From CAVZYN01 sp963779515 (GTDB lineage: Bacteria; Pseudomonadota; Alphaproteobacteria; Rhizobiales; Hyphomicrobiaceae), in assembly GCA_963779515.1 (NCBI GenBank), contig CAVZYN010000009.1, forward strand, positions 310,001-374,000: a stretch of 64,000 nt of DNA. Reading direction: 5' to 3'. Below the pieces are notes generated by a model. The model did no database searches. It was not told the DNA's origin and saw nothing but the letters and a program-made list of their open reading frames with translations. This document shows positions 50,850-59,912 of this stretch, piece by piece (position 1 is the stretch's first letter; each line of letters opens with the position of its first letter). Both the position numbers and the translations under genes were made by a program.

Positions 50850-51040
50850 ACAATGTACCCAACGGTGCGGCACAAAGGCAGCGCCGCACAGCAGTTGTTC
50901 CGGGTATCTGAAACTTGGGTGGGATCACATCCACGGTCGCGGCTCTGGGTGTGACAAGTGTTTTGCGTTACCTCATGCCGTCCTGCGAAGAATCCGCCAA
51001 GTCGAACCTCGCGGCATTGAGACGTCAGTTCGATTTTCGC

Positions 51041-51136
51041 GTGGGCGGAGAAGCCACGCGGCGTCCTCAGCAGTTCGGATCAAGGTGGGTCGTCCACGTG
51101 GGCGGGGAAGCGAATGGTCCACGTGGGATGGGCAGC
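51041..51136. repeat. Three imperfect 14-bp direct repeats (GTGGGCGGRGAAGC-like)
   Basis: Copies at 51041-51054, 51098-51111 and 51123-51136 (the last as GTGGGATGGGCAGC). The second and third are embedded in a longer repeat beginning GTCCACGTGGG (51092 and 51117). Such iterated motifs are seen at IS21-type element ends, but no transposase or clean terminal repeat is present. Confidence 0.45.
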
Positions 51137-51296
51137 GATCAATCGGCGCGTTGCTTCGAGGCCGATCAGATCGGTGTACGGTCCGTCGCCTCCGAGGCGA
51201 TGCCTCGCCTTGCCGCGGGAAAGATGCGCCGCAAGATCAAGCGGACAAAGTACTGTCGCTTATGGCGTTTCGAAACCAACGGGCGTCCGCCCGGGT

Positions 51297-51330
51297 CCCA
51301 AACCTTCGACGCCCCGCTCGAAAGTTTGGG
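51297..51330. repeat. Inverted repeat (13-bp arms, one mismatch)
   Basis: Arms CCCAAAC-C-TTCGA and TCGAA-A-GTTTGGG enclose an 8-nt loop. It is followed by AAAATTCTCAGAAATTC rather than a T-run on the plus strand. It could be a terminator hairpin or part of an element end. Confidence 0.5.
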
Positions 51331-51365
51331 AAAATTCTCAGAAATTCAATGAAATCATTCTGTAG

Positions 51366-51617
51366 ATGCGCGGGAGTTGCTCGCCGACCAGGGTCGATCT
51401 CCGCGTCGTGATCCTGGAACAGGCGGCCACGCTCTGCTTCATCGGCCACGCGCCGGCCGAGTACTGGCGCGGCCTCATCGTTCAGGCCGACGCCACGATG
51501 GCGTCGCGCCGGGCCGAGCGCGAAGCCGGTCTCGTCGTGATCGAGCGGCACGATTTGGCATCAGATCGCCGCCTCACATTGGTGACTGACAAGGATTCGC
51601 TATCTGTTTGTGCTTAG
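51366..51617 (+). CDS. Doubtful short ORF, possible gene fragment
   Basis: The 83-codon ORF contains a protein-like stretch (LEQAATLCFIGHAPAEYWRG, then SRRAEREAGLVVIERHDLA). There is no clear ribosome site and no family is recognised. A stop (TAG) directly precedes the ATG. It could be the remainder of a truncated gene in the repeat-rich gap. Confidence 0.25.
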   Translation: MRGSCSPTRVDLRVVILEQAATLCFIGHAPAEYWRGLIVQADATMASRRAEREAGLVVIERHDLASDRRLTLVTDKDSLSVCA

Positions 51618-51631
51618 AACTGGGCGCTGCT

Positions 51632-52474
51632 ATGAACTACAAAATATGGAACAGCAGTTCCATTTTCTGCAACTTGATGCGGAGTTGTTGGGTGTCGATC
51701 TTGCAAAGTGCCGCGCGGGTTTTGCAGTGCCTCACTGATGATCAAGCCGGGTTGACGATGACAGATATCGTCCATCGTCTCGGCATCCCAAAGAGCAACG
51801 CGTCCCGCCTTTTGCGAGCGATGTGCGACGCCGGCCTGCTCGAAAGGGTGGGTGACACCAAGCGATATCGACCAGGGCTCATGCTGCTCGATGTCGGTCG
51901 GGTATACCGGCGCTCATCGACATTGATTGCACGAGCCGATGCTCTTGTTGCCACGTTGTCCGCAAGCTCAGGCCATACCGGCTATGTCAGCAAGCGAAGC
52001 GGTCGGGAAGTGACAGCCATTCTCGACCATGCCGGCACCAACACCTTGCGTGTCGACAGTTCAATTGGCCGCAGATTGCCGGCTTTTGCGTCGGCGACGG
52101 GGCGAAGCTTGCTCGCCCGGCACACAGATGCCGAAGTCATAGGGCTTTACGGCGGCAAACTACCATCCGTTCCCTCGCCTCGTGCGCCACTCACGATGAC
52201 CGACCTGCTCGAGCGTCTGGCGATGATACGGAGAACCGGGTTCGCTATCTCGGAGGACGAAGCTTACAAGGGCGTAACCGCGATTGCTACCGCGGCCGGA
52301 GACGGCGAAGACGACGTGTCAATCTGCATTGTCTTTCCTTCAGCAACGACGACGAAAGCCGAACAGCGCCGGATCATTGAGGCCATGCGTACCGGCGCGA
52401 AGGAGCTTGCCCGCGCGATCGGTGATCCGCTTGCGTTCGAGCGTCATTCGCGCGCCAAATTCAATGCTGCATAA
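51632..52474 (+). CDS. IclR-family transcriptional regulator
   Basis: The protein of about 280 residues has an N-terminal winged HTH (SILQSAARVLQCLTDDQAGL, MTDIVHRLGIPKSNASRLLRAMCDAGLLE) and a C-terminal IclR effector domain (RLPAFASATGRSLLARH, TGFAISEDEAYKGVTAIA). It overlaps the hydantoinase A/B gene by few bases or ends about 10 bp before it, depending on its start, so it is probably the local regulator of the hydantoinase-transporter operon. The start is uncertain: 51632 is the most reasonable ATG, but 51677 or a GTG near 51692 are possible. Confidence 0.88.
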   Translation: MNYKIWNSSSIFCNLMRSCWVSILQSAARVLQCLTDDQAGLTMTDIVHRLGIPKSNASRLLRAMCDAGLLERVGDTKRYRPGLMLLDVGRVYRRSSTLIARADALVATLSASSGHTGYVSKRSGREVTAILDHAGTNTLRVDSSIGRRLPAFASATGRSLLARHTDAEVIGLYGGKLPSVPSPRAPLTMTDLLERLAMIRRTGFAISEDEAYKGVTAIATAAGDGEDDVSICIVFPSATTTKAEQRRIIEAMRTGAKELARAIGDPLAFERHSRAKFNAA

Positions 52475-52484
52475 GGCTCACAAG

Positions 52485-55400
52485 ATGCGGATAGCTCCGG
52501 ACACATCGCAACCACGCTTTCGCATCGGTTTCGATATCGGCGGCACATTCACCGATTTCATCCTGCAGGACCAGACCACCAACACCGTGCGCCTGCACAA
52601 GCGCCTCACATCGGCGCACGATCCGGCGGAAAGTGCGCTCTTGGGATTGGATGAAATCGTTGCTGCGGCGGGCATAAGCCTCGCGGACATAGCGGAAATA
52701 ATACACGGTACGACGCTCGTGACCAACGCGATCATCGAACGGCGCGGGGCCAAGCTCGGGCTGATCACCACTGAAGGGTTTCGCGATATTCTTGAGATGG
52801 GGACGGAGCAGCGCTACGACATCTACGATCTGTTCCTAACCTTTCCTGAGCCGCTCGTGCCGCGCCAGCGACGGCTCGAAGTGGCGGAACGGCTGGATCG
52901 CAATGGATCGGTGGTGACGCCCCTCGATGAAGACATGGTGTGCGAGGCCCTCGCAAGGCTCGTCGCGATGGGCGTGGACGCTGTCGCGGTCTGCTTCCTG
53001 CACTCTTACGCCAGCGACGCTCATGAACGCCGCGTGGCGACGATCGCCCGAGACCTCTATCCGCAGCTGACAGTATCACTATCTTGCGACGTCGTGCCCG
53101 AACTCGGTGAGTATCAGCGCTGCGTGACGACGTGTGCCAATGCATATGTCCAGCCGCTGATGGCGCGCTACGTTGCGCGGCTTGGTCGCGAACTCCGGGT
53201 GCGTGGTTTTTTCGGCGCCCTGCGGCTCATGCATTCAGGCGGAGGGCTTGTCTCTCCGGAAACTGCGGCGACGGTGCCGATCCGGCTTCTGGAATCTGGC
53301 CCCGCCGGTGGAGGATTGGCAACGGCTCTGTTCGGACGCCTCGCCGGAAAACTCGATCTCATTTCCTTCGACATGGGCGGCACCACGGCCAAAGCGTGTC
53401 TGGTCGAGAACGGTCGCACCGAAATTGCACCCATAATGGAGGCAGCACGCGTTCATCGCTTCACGCGCGGCTCTGGCCTGCCGATCAAGGCGCCAGTCAT
53501 CGACATGATCGAGATTGGGGCCGGTGGTGGTTCAATTGCGCGTATCGACGAAGTCGGACTGCTACGCGTTGGCCCTCATTCTTCGGGCTCATCGCCCGGG
53601 CCGGCCTGCTATGGCAACGGCGGTACGCAGCCGACCGTCACAGACGCCAATTTGGTGCTTGGCTTCTATGATCCTGCATTTTTTCTCGGCGGCCGGATGC
53701 GCCTTGATGTCGAGGCTGCGCGCAAGGCCTTACAGGCGGTCGCCACCCCCTTGGGCCTCAGCATCGAGGCTGTGGCGCTGGGAATTCATGCCGTCGTTAC
53801 CGAGAGTATGGCCGCGGCGGCACGTGTGCATCTCGTCGAGAAAGGCAAGGATCCGCGTGCCTATGCGATGGTCGGTTTTGGCGGCGCTGGACCGGCGCAC
53901 GCCGCGGGCGTCGCACGATCCCTCGGGGTGCGTGAGGTGATCATCCCGCCGGCATCGGGGGCCGCATCGGCGCTCGGGTTCCTGACAGCGCCCTTATCGT
54001 TCGAGAGTGCGCGCTCGCACATCATCGCGTTCGAACCGGGGTTCGATGCGGCTGGTCTCAATGCGCTCCTCGCATACCTGGAATCCGAGGGGCGGACGCA
54101 GTTGAGCGCGGCCGGGGTCAGTCCCGAGAGTGTTCGTGTCGATCGTACCGCCGACATGCGTCTGGTCGGACAAATGCACGACATCGCGGTGCCGTTGCCT
54201 AGTGGACCTCTGAGTGATGCGGCCATTGCCGATGTACGTGGGGCTTTTCATGCTGTCTATGCAGCTCGCTACGCCGAGGTTCCGATCGCCGCACGCTTCG
54301 AGGCTCTGAACTTCCGCGTCCGCGTCAGTGCGCCGGACCCGCAAGTCCACATCAGCGGTGCCGTTGGCGGTGTTGCCGGCAGTAAGATAAAGGGCAGACG
54401 TAAGGCATGGTTCGACGGCGGTCTCGCGGAGGTCGACATCTGGGATCGTTACGCGCTGGTGCCCGGCGATCGCATTACAGGGCCAGCGATCGTTGAAGAG
54501 CGGGAGGCGACCACGGTCATCGGCCAGGGCGACCGCATCGAAATTGATGACAGCTTGAATTTGCGCATTCTGGTTCATGTGCCAGATGCACCTGCCGCCC
54601 GTATCACAGCTGAGACGCCGCTCGCCGATGCTGTCCGACTGATCGAAAGCGATCCGGTATCGCTCGAAATCATGTGGAGCCGCCTCGTCAACGTGACCGA
54701 GGAAATGTGGCTGACCGTCTGCCGGACGGCATATTCGCTGGTCATCTCGGAAGCGCAGGATTTTGCATGTGAACTGCTCGACTCAATCGGAGAGACGTTG
54801 GCACATTCGCCGCGCGCCATGCCGGTGTTCAATCTGACGTTGCCGCGTGCTGTGAAAGCGTTGCTTGAGGCCTATCCTCCGGAGACGCTCAAGCCAGGCG
54901 ACGTTCTCGTCACCAACGATCCGTGGCTTTGTGCCGGCCACCTGTTCGACATTGCGGTCGTGACACCCGTGTTCCGTGGCGATGAACTGGTCGGCCTGAC
55001 AGGCACTGTCGGTCACGTCTCGGACATTGGCGGTACCAAGGATTCTTTGCGCGCGCGAGAAATCTATGAGGAAGGATTCCAGATCCCGCCGATGAAGCTC
55101 TACGACGCCGGCCGGCCCAACGAAACCCTGCATCGCTTGTTGGCCGAAAACGTGCGCAATAGCCATCAGGTGCTCGGCGACGTGCAGTCGTTCGTGGTTG
55201 CCAACGCGCTTGGCGCGCAGCGCCTTCTCGCGCTCATGCGCGACTATGGTTTACAGGATCTGCGCGCGCTCGCCGCGGTCGTTCAAGGGCGCTCGGAGAA
55301 GGCCATGCGCGATGCGATCCGCGCCCTTCCAGACGGCGTCTACCAGAGCACGATCAGCAACAATCCCCTCGGCACGCCAATGACCTTTCCCGTCGCCGTG

Positions 55401-56321
55401 ACGGTCACAGGCGACGAGATCGCGGTCGATTTTGCTGGCGCGCCGCCCACCGTGCCGCAGGGCGGCTTGAACTCGACGCTGAACTACACAGCCGCCCATG
55501 CAACTTACCCGTTGAAATGCATGTTGACGCCCGGCGTGCGAGGCAATGCCGGGTGCTATCGCCCATTCAAGGTTGAAGCGCCTGAGGGTTCGATCCTCAA
55601 CTGCCGCAAACCCGTGGCGGTGAATCTCAGAACGCGCACGGGATGGTATATTGCACCGAATATATTCCGCGCGCTCGCAACCGCAGCCCCGAAGCAAGTA
55701 CAGGCGTTCACCGGCCTGCCGATCGCGGCGAACGTCTACGGCCAGTTGCCCGACGGGACGATCTACTCGGACATGCTGTTCATGGGCGGAGGCCAGGGCG
55801 CATCAGCGCATAGAGATGGAAAATCGGGCATGCTGTATCCAACCTCGGCTGCGAATACGTCGATCGAGATGTTCGAGTCACGCGTCCCCGTGCTGGTGCT
55901 CGAGAAAACCTACTTGGCCGACAGCGGAGGCGCAGGCGAGCAGCGCGGGGGACTGGGGCAGCGCGTGAGGTTGCGCCGTCTGAACGCCGGCGGTCAGGTG
56001 ACGCTCGTGTCGGTCTACCCTGAGGGCGTCGGGCTCAATCCTGAGGGGCTTTTCGATGGTCAACCAGGTGGGGCCTCACGCGGCCTCGTCACCGATCAAA
56101 CGAGCACGGACGTACACGATTGCGGCACAGGCGAACTGGTGTCACTCGCCGATGAAACGCAAATCATCGAGATCGTGCTTGCCGGCGGTGCCGGTTTCGG
56201 CGATCCGAAGCGACGCTCCCGCCGCGCCGTCGAGACGGACCTTGCCGAAGGCTACGTGACGCTTGAGAATGCTGCAGCGATCTACGGCTTGCGATCGGCT
56301 GCCAAATCGGCGGCTGAATAG
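52485..56321 (+). CDS. Fused hydantoinase A/B (5-oxoprolinase-like) ATP-dependent hydrolase
   Basis: The single 1278-residue polypeptide carries both subunits. HyuA-like part, residues 1 to about 690: FRIGFDIGGTFTDFIL phosphate loop, HGTTLVTNAIIERRGA, SFDMGGTTAKACLV, VGFGGAGPAHAAGVA. HyuB-like part, from about 720: DPVSLEIMWSRLVNVTEEMW, PPETLKPGDVLVTNDPWLCAGH, GTVGHVSDIGGTKD, GERGGLGQ-like end. Such fused enzymes cleave cyclic amides (5-oxoproline, hydantoins) with ATP. Downstream ABC genes probably import the substrate. ATG 52464 is an alternative start overlapping iclR. Confidence 0.93.
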   Translation: MRIAPDTSQPRFRIGFDIGGTFTDFILQDQTTNTVRLHKRLTSAHDPAESALLGLDEIVAAAGISLADIAEIIHGTTLVTNAIIERRGAKLGLITTEGFRDILEMGTEQRYDIYDLFLTFPEPLVPRQRRLEVAERLDRNGSVVTPLDEDMVCEALARLVAMGVDAVAVCFLHSYASDAHERRVATIARDLYPQLTVSLSCDVVPELGEYQRCVTTCANAYVQPLMARYVARLGRELRVRGFFGALRLMHSGGGLVSPETAATVPIRLLESGPAGGGLATALFGRLAGKLDLISFDMGGTTAKACLVENGRTEIAPIMEAARVHRFTRGSGLPIKAPVIDMIEIGAGGGSIARIDEVGLLRVGPHSSGSSPGPACYGNGGTQPTVTDANLVLGFYDPAFFLGGRMRLDVEAARKALQAVATPLGLSIEAVALGIHAVVTESMAAAARVHLVEKGKDPRAYAMVGFGGAGPAHAAGVARSLGVREVIIPPASGAASALGFLTAPLSFESARSHIIAFEPGFDAAGLNALLAYLESEGRTQLSAAGVSPESVRVDRTADMRLVGQMHDIAVPLPSGPLSDAAIADVRGAFHAVYAARYAEVPIAARFEALNFRVRVSAPDPQVHISGAVGGVAGSKIKGRRKAWFDGGLAEVDIWDRYALVPGDRITGPAIVEEREATTVIGQGDRIEIDDSLNLRILVHVPDAPAARITAETPLADAVRLIESDPVSLEIMWSRLVNVTEEMWLTVCRTAYSLVISEAQDFACELLDSIGETLAHSPRAMPVFNLTLPRAVKALLEAYPPETLKPGDVLVTNDPWLCAGHLFDIAVVTPVFRGDELVGLTGTVGHVSDIGGTKDSLRAREIYEEGFQIPPMKLYDAGRPNETLHRLLAENVRNSHQVLGDVQSFVVANALGAQRLLALMRDYGLQDLRALAAVVQGRSEKAMRDAIRALPDGVYQSTISNNPLGTPMTFPVAVTVTGDEIAVDFAGAPPTVPQGGLNSTLNYTAAHATYPLKCMLTPGVRGNAGCYRPFKVEAPEGSILNCRKPVAVNLRTRTGWYIAPNIFRALATAAPKQVQAFTGLPIAANVYGQLPDGTIYSDMLFMGGGQGASAHRDGKSGMLYPTSAANTSIEMFESRVPVLVLEKTYLADSGGAGEQRGGLGQRVRLRRLNAGGQVTLVSVYPEGVGLNPEGLFDGQPGGASRGLVTDQTSTDVHDCGTGELVSLADETQIIEIVLAGGAGFGDPKRRSRRAVETDLAEGYVTLENAAAIYGLRSAAKSAAE

Positions 56322-56377
56322 GAACGAACGACAACCTAACGACAATCTACTGAGCGACACATCCAAGGGAGGACCAC

Positions 56378-57940
56378 ATGATTATTTCCAGACGTGCCGT
56401 TGTGGCGGGCGTCGGTGCTGCAGCTGCTTCCATGTCACTTGCCGATGCCACGCTGGCGCAGGGCGTGCGCAAGGTCCTGATCATCGCGGCCGGTCAGGAC
56501 ATTCCCAATTTCGATCCGCATGTCGCGACCGGCTATTCCCCCGCGTGGTTGCTTCGCAATGTCTATGACAGCCTGGTTCGTATCGAGGACAATCCGCCAA
56601 AGCCCGTGCCAAGCCTCGCTGCCTCCTGGACCACTTCGGCTGACGGGAAGACTTTCACATTTAAGCTCAATCCGGCAGCCAAGTTCCAAGACGGCTCACC
56701 CGTTGATGCAGTAGCGGTAAAGTATTCGTTCGACCGCATCATGCGGCTGAAGAAGGGCAACGGCTGGATGGTCAACTCGGTGCTCGGTCCAGATAGCGTC
56801 AAGGTCATCGACGCGGGGACGGTCGAATTCACTTTGACCAAGCCGTTCGTTGCCTTCCTGCAAGTTCTGCCGTGGCAGTGGATCGTCAATCCGAAGCTGG
56901 TCGAGGCCAACAAGGCTGCCGATGACGGCCAGTCCTGGCTTGCCAAGAATATCGCTGGTTCTGGCGCCTTCACGGTCAAGCGCGCCGAAGTGGGAAATCT
57001 TTATGAACTGGAGCGCATGCCGAACGCTTGGCGCCAAGGCGGCGGCAATGTCACGGGCGCGATCTGGCAGATCGTCCGCGAGACGATCAAGCAACGGAAT
57101 ATGATCCAGGCGGGCCAGGCCCACATCGCCATGGACCTGACGTCGGAAGATATGGACGCGTTGAAAGGCAAACCCGGCGTGGCACTCGTAATCGAGCCGG
57201 AGTTCCGTACGTTCTCGATCAAGATGAATACCGCGCATGGCCCGATGGCCGACATCAACATGCGCCGCGCCATCAGCCATGCGTTCGACTATCAGGCCAT
57301 GCTCGATCTTGCGGGCTACGCGCAGTTGATGGTCGGGCCGTTGCCGAACGGGATCTTCGCACACGATCCAAATCTGAAGGTGCCGCGCACGGATCTGGCG
57401 CTGGCGAAGTTGTTCCTGGCCAAAACCAAAACACCCAATGGCGGGCTCAAGCTGACCATGACGCACGTGACCGGGCTCGAGCAGCAGCGTCGCTGGGCGC
57501 TGGTGATGCTGGACAGCTTGAAAAAGCTGAACATTGACCTCGACATCAAGCCGATGGTCTGGCCGGACATGGTCGCCTTGACGAAGGCACCACAGACCGC
57601 GCCGGATTTCTTCCCCGTCTATCAGACGGCCAACTACGGTGACACCGACAACATCGCCTTTGCCGCTTATCATTCGATCAACAACGGCAACTGGCAGAAC
57701 ATGGTCTACAAGAGCGAGAAAGTGGACGGATTGATCGAGCGCGGCCGTGCGGAGACGGACCTCGCCAAGCGGGCGGCGATCTACAAGGAACTGCAGGAGG
57801 CCATCGTCGAGGATGCACCGGACATCTTCGGTGTGCTGGAAAAGCGCAAATTGGCAATGCGCACAGACGTCGAGAATTTCAAGTTCATTCCGGTCGCCTC
57901 CAACGCGCCGGAACTGTTCGGACTGTCGCTCAAGGGCTGA
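56378..57940 (+). CDS. ABC transporter substrate-binding protein, family 5 (peptide type)
   Basis: The 520-residue periplasmic protein has a twin-arginine-like signal (ISRRAVVAGVGAAAASMSL ... LAQG), a family-5 core (NFDPHVATGYSPAWLLRNVYDSL, FKLNPAAKFQDGSPVDA) and a C-terminal DAPDIFGVLEKRKLAM. This class binds di/oligopeptides or peptide-like ligands. AGGGAGGACC precedes the ATG. It is the first gene of a five-gene transporter and is separated from the permease by a strong hairpin. Confidence 0.93.
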   Translation: MIISRRAVVAGVGAAAASMSLADATLAQGVRKVLIIAAGQDIPNFDPHVATGYSPAWLLRNVYDSLVRIEDNPPKPVPSLAASWTTSADGKTFTFKLNPAAKFQDGSPVDAVAVKYSFDRIMRLKKGNGWMVNSVLGPDSVKVIDAGTVEFTLTKPFVAFLQVLPWQWIVNPKLVEANKAADDGQSWLAKNIAGSGAFTVKRAEVGNLYELERMPNAWRQGGGNVTGAIWQIVRETIKQRNMIQAGQAHIAMDLTSEDMDALKGKPGVALVIEPEFRTFSIKMNTAHGPMADINMRRAISHAFDYQAMLDLAGYAQLMVGPLPNGIFAHDPNLKVPRTDLALAKLFLAKTKTPNGGLKLTMTHVTGLEQQRRWALVMLDSLKKLNIDLDIKPMVWPDMVALTKAPQTAPDFFPVYQTANYGDTDNIAFAAYHSINNGNWQNMVYKSEKVDGLIERGRAETDLAKRAAIYKELQEAIVEDAPDIFGVLEKRKLAMRTDVENFKFIPVASNAPELFGLSLKG

Positions 57941-57944
57941 TCGG

Positions 57945-57979
57945 CGAGCGGTATCCGGCCTCGGGCCGGATACCGCTCG
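57945..57979 (+). terminator. Strong hairpin between binding-protein and permease genes
   Basis: A perfect 16-bp stem (CGAGCGGTATCCGGCC with its complement) has a 3-nt loop and starts 5 bp after the stop. There is no T-run. Its position is typical for elements that protect the upstream mRNA, so that binding protein is made in excess over the permeases. Confidence 0.75.
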
Positions 57980-58002
57980 TGCACGGGACAGGCCGTTTCG
58001 CC

Positions 58003-59010
58003 ATGCTTCGCTTCATCATCCGCCGTGTGCTTCTGCTGATCCCGGTGTTCATCGGCTTGTCGATGGTGGTGTTCATCATCGGGCGCATTCTGCCGGGTGA
58101 TCCGGTGCAGCTCGCAGCGGGGCCGCACGCGACCAAGGAGGAGATCGCGGCGCTCGCGCACGAGTTCGGTCTCGATCAGCCGCTGGTGTTGCAATACCTG
58201 AACTACGCCAAGGGGCTCACAGTCGGCGATTGGGGACGTTCGATCCAATCGCGTCAGCCGGTGCTCAATGATCTCAAGGCATTCCTGCCGGCGACACTCG
58301 AACTTGTTGTTGCGGCCATGGTCTTTGCTGTCGTGATCGGTATCCCGATGGGCTTGATCTCGGCGGTCTGCCGAGATCGCTGGCCGGATATCTTGTCGCG
58401 CGCCGTGTCGCTCGGTGCGGTGTCGATTCCGCGGTTCTTTCTCGGCCTATTGTTGCAACTTGCATTTGCCATGTGGCTCGGTTGGCTGCCGCTCGGTGGT
58501 CGCATTCCGATCATCATGTCACCGCCGCCCGCGTGGACCGGCTTCTATACGATCGATACGCTGATCGCGGGTGATGTCGCCAGTTTCGGCCTGGTGCTGC
58601 AGCACATGCTGATGCCGGCGTTTGCCTTGTCACTGTCACCGCTCGCCACGATAACCCGCATGATGCGGGCGTCGACTCTGGAAGTGCTATCGCAGGACTA
58701 TGTTCTGACTGCCCGCGCGCTCGGCTTGTCGCAGCGCCTGATCGTGTTCAAATATGTGCTTAAGAACGCGCTGTCGGCCAGCCTGACCGTGATTGGTCTC
58801 TATTTCGGCTGGCTGCTCGGTGGCACGGTGCTGGTCGAGACCGTTTTCGATTGGCCCGGCATCGGCCTCTACGCGACCAAAGCCATCACCTCGCAGGACT
58901 TCATGCCGATCATGGGGGTGACGCTCTGTATCGGTCTGCTGTTCGTCTCGGTCAATCTGCTGGTCGATCTTGCCTACGGCCTCGTCAATCCGAAGGTGCG
59001 GCTGTCGTGA
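58003..59010 (+). CDS. ABC transporter permease (DppB/OppB type)
   Basis: The 335-residue inner-membrane protein has about six helices. It starts MLRFIIRRVLLLIPVFIGLS, has GDPVQLAAGPHATKEEIAAL and the EAA loop ARALGLSQRLIVFKYVLKNAL that contacts the ATPase. An in-frame GTG at 57979 lies inside the hairpin and is unlikely. The stop overlaps the next start by 4 bp. Confidence 0.93.
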   Translation: MLRFIIRRVLLLIPVFIGLSMVVFIIGRILPGDPVQLAAGPHATKEEIAALAHEFGLDQPLVLQYLNYAKGLTVGDWGRSIQSRQPVLNDLKAFLPATLELVVAAMVFAVVIGIPMGLISAVCRDRWPDILSRAVSLGAVSIPRFFLGLLLQLAFAMWLGWLPLGGRIPIIMSPPPAWTGFYTIDTLIAGDVASFGLVLQHMLMPAFALSLSPLATITRMMRASTLEVLSQDYVLTARALGLSQRLIVFKYVLKNALSASLTVIGLYFGWLLGGTVLVETVFDWPGIGLYATKAITSQDFMPIMGVTLCIGLLFVSVNLLVDLAYGLVNPKVRLS

Positions 59011-59912
59011 GTGACCTTGCATCGATAGAGCGATCGGACCGCGCTGAAGCCTGGGCGGCGCGCGTCGATGCCTGGCGACGGGGTCTCTACAGGTTTCGCG
59101 GCTCGACGCTGTCGGTGGTCGGTTTTGCGATTTGTATCTGCCTGCTGTTGATCGCGATCTTCGCGCCTCTGCTTGTGCCCTACCCCGAGCATGTTAGCGG
59201 CGGCATTGCGCCTCGCGCCCGCTTCCAGTCACCTTCGTTCAAGCATCTGTTCGGCACCAACGAGCTTGGACAGGACGTGTTTTCGCTTGTCCTTGCGGCC
59301 ACGCGTGTGTCGCTGTTGTGCGGCTTGGCGGTCGTCATCGTCGGCGCAAGCGTCGGGACCTTGCTTGGCGCGATTGCCGGCTACTTCGGTGGCTGGGTCG
59401 ACGATATCATCATGCGCCTGACCGATCTCAAGCTGACCATCCCGGGTCTCATTCTGGCCATGGCTGTGGCAGCGGCGCTCGGCCCCGGCATCGTCAACAT
59501 GATCATCGCGGTTTCGCTGTCCTGGTGGCCCGGGTTCGCACGGCTGGTGCGCGGCGAAGTGCTCGCCAAGAAGGAAGAGGTGTTCGTTCTTGCGGCACGC
59601 GCGCTTGGCGCCTCGCATGCTCGCCTGCTGCGCCATCACATCCTGCCCAACATCTTCGGCCCCGTCATCGTGAAGATGTCGCTCGACATGGGTTTTGCGA
59701 TCCTAACGATCGCGGCCCTTGGCTTCATCGGCATCGGTGTCAAACCACCGATGCCGGAGTGGGGATCGTTGCTTGCGATCGCGCGGGGCTACATGCCGGA
59801 GTACTGGTGGACAGCCGTGTTTCCGGGCCTCGCGATTTTTCTCGCTGTGTTCGGCTTCAATCTGCTTGGCGACGGCCTGCGTGACGTGCTCGATCCGAAA
59901 TCCCGGCGGTGA
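59007..59912 (+). CDS. ABC transporter permease (DppC/OppC type)
   Basis: The 301-residue second permease has GTNELGQDVFSLVLAATRVSL, the EAA loop LAARALGASHARLLRHHILPN and GLAIFLAVFGFNLLGDGLRD, all DppC features. The start is GTG overlapping the preceding stop; the stop overlaps the ATPase start. It pairs with the DppB-type protein to form the channel. Confidence 0.93.
   Translation: MSDLASIERSDRAEAWAARVDAWRRGLYRFRGSTLSVVGFAICICLLLIAIFAPLLVPYPEHVSGGIAPRARFQSPSFKHLFGTNELGQDVFSLVLAATRVSLLCGLAVVIVGASVGTLLGAIAGYFGGWVDDIIMRLTDLKLTIPGLILAMAVAAALGPGIVNMIIAVSLSWWPGFARLVRGEVLAKKEEVFVLAARALGASHARLLRHHILPNIFGPVIVKMSLDMGFAILTIAALGFIGIGVKPPMPEWGSLLAIARGYMPEYWWTAVFPGLAIFLAVFGFNLLGDGLRDVLDPKSRR

Larger units (their letters stand above)
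50850..51631. other. Repeat-rich region with no clear gene
   Basis: In this 782-bp stretch between the aminotransferase and the IclR regulator I see three short direct repeats, one strong inverted repeat and one doubtful 83-codon ORF (separate entries). Remaining reading frames are broken or lack coding character. It may be the scar of a lost mobile element. Confidence 0.55.

Noticed and set aside
57979..58002. GTG start for the DppB-type permease at 57979
   Set aside because: It lies in the closing base pairs of the strong hairpin and adds eight residues foreign to the family.
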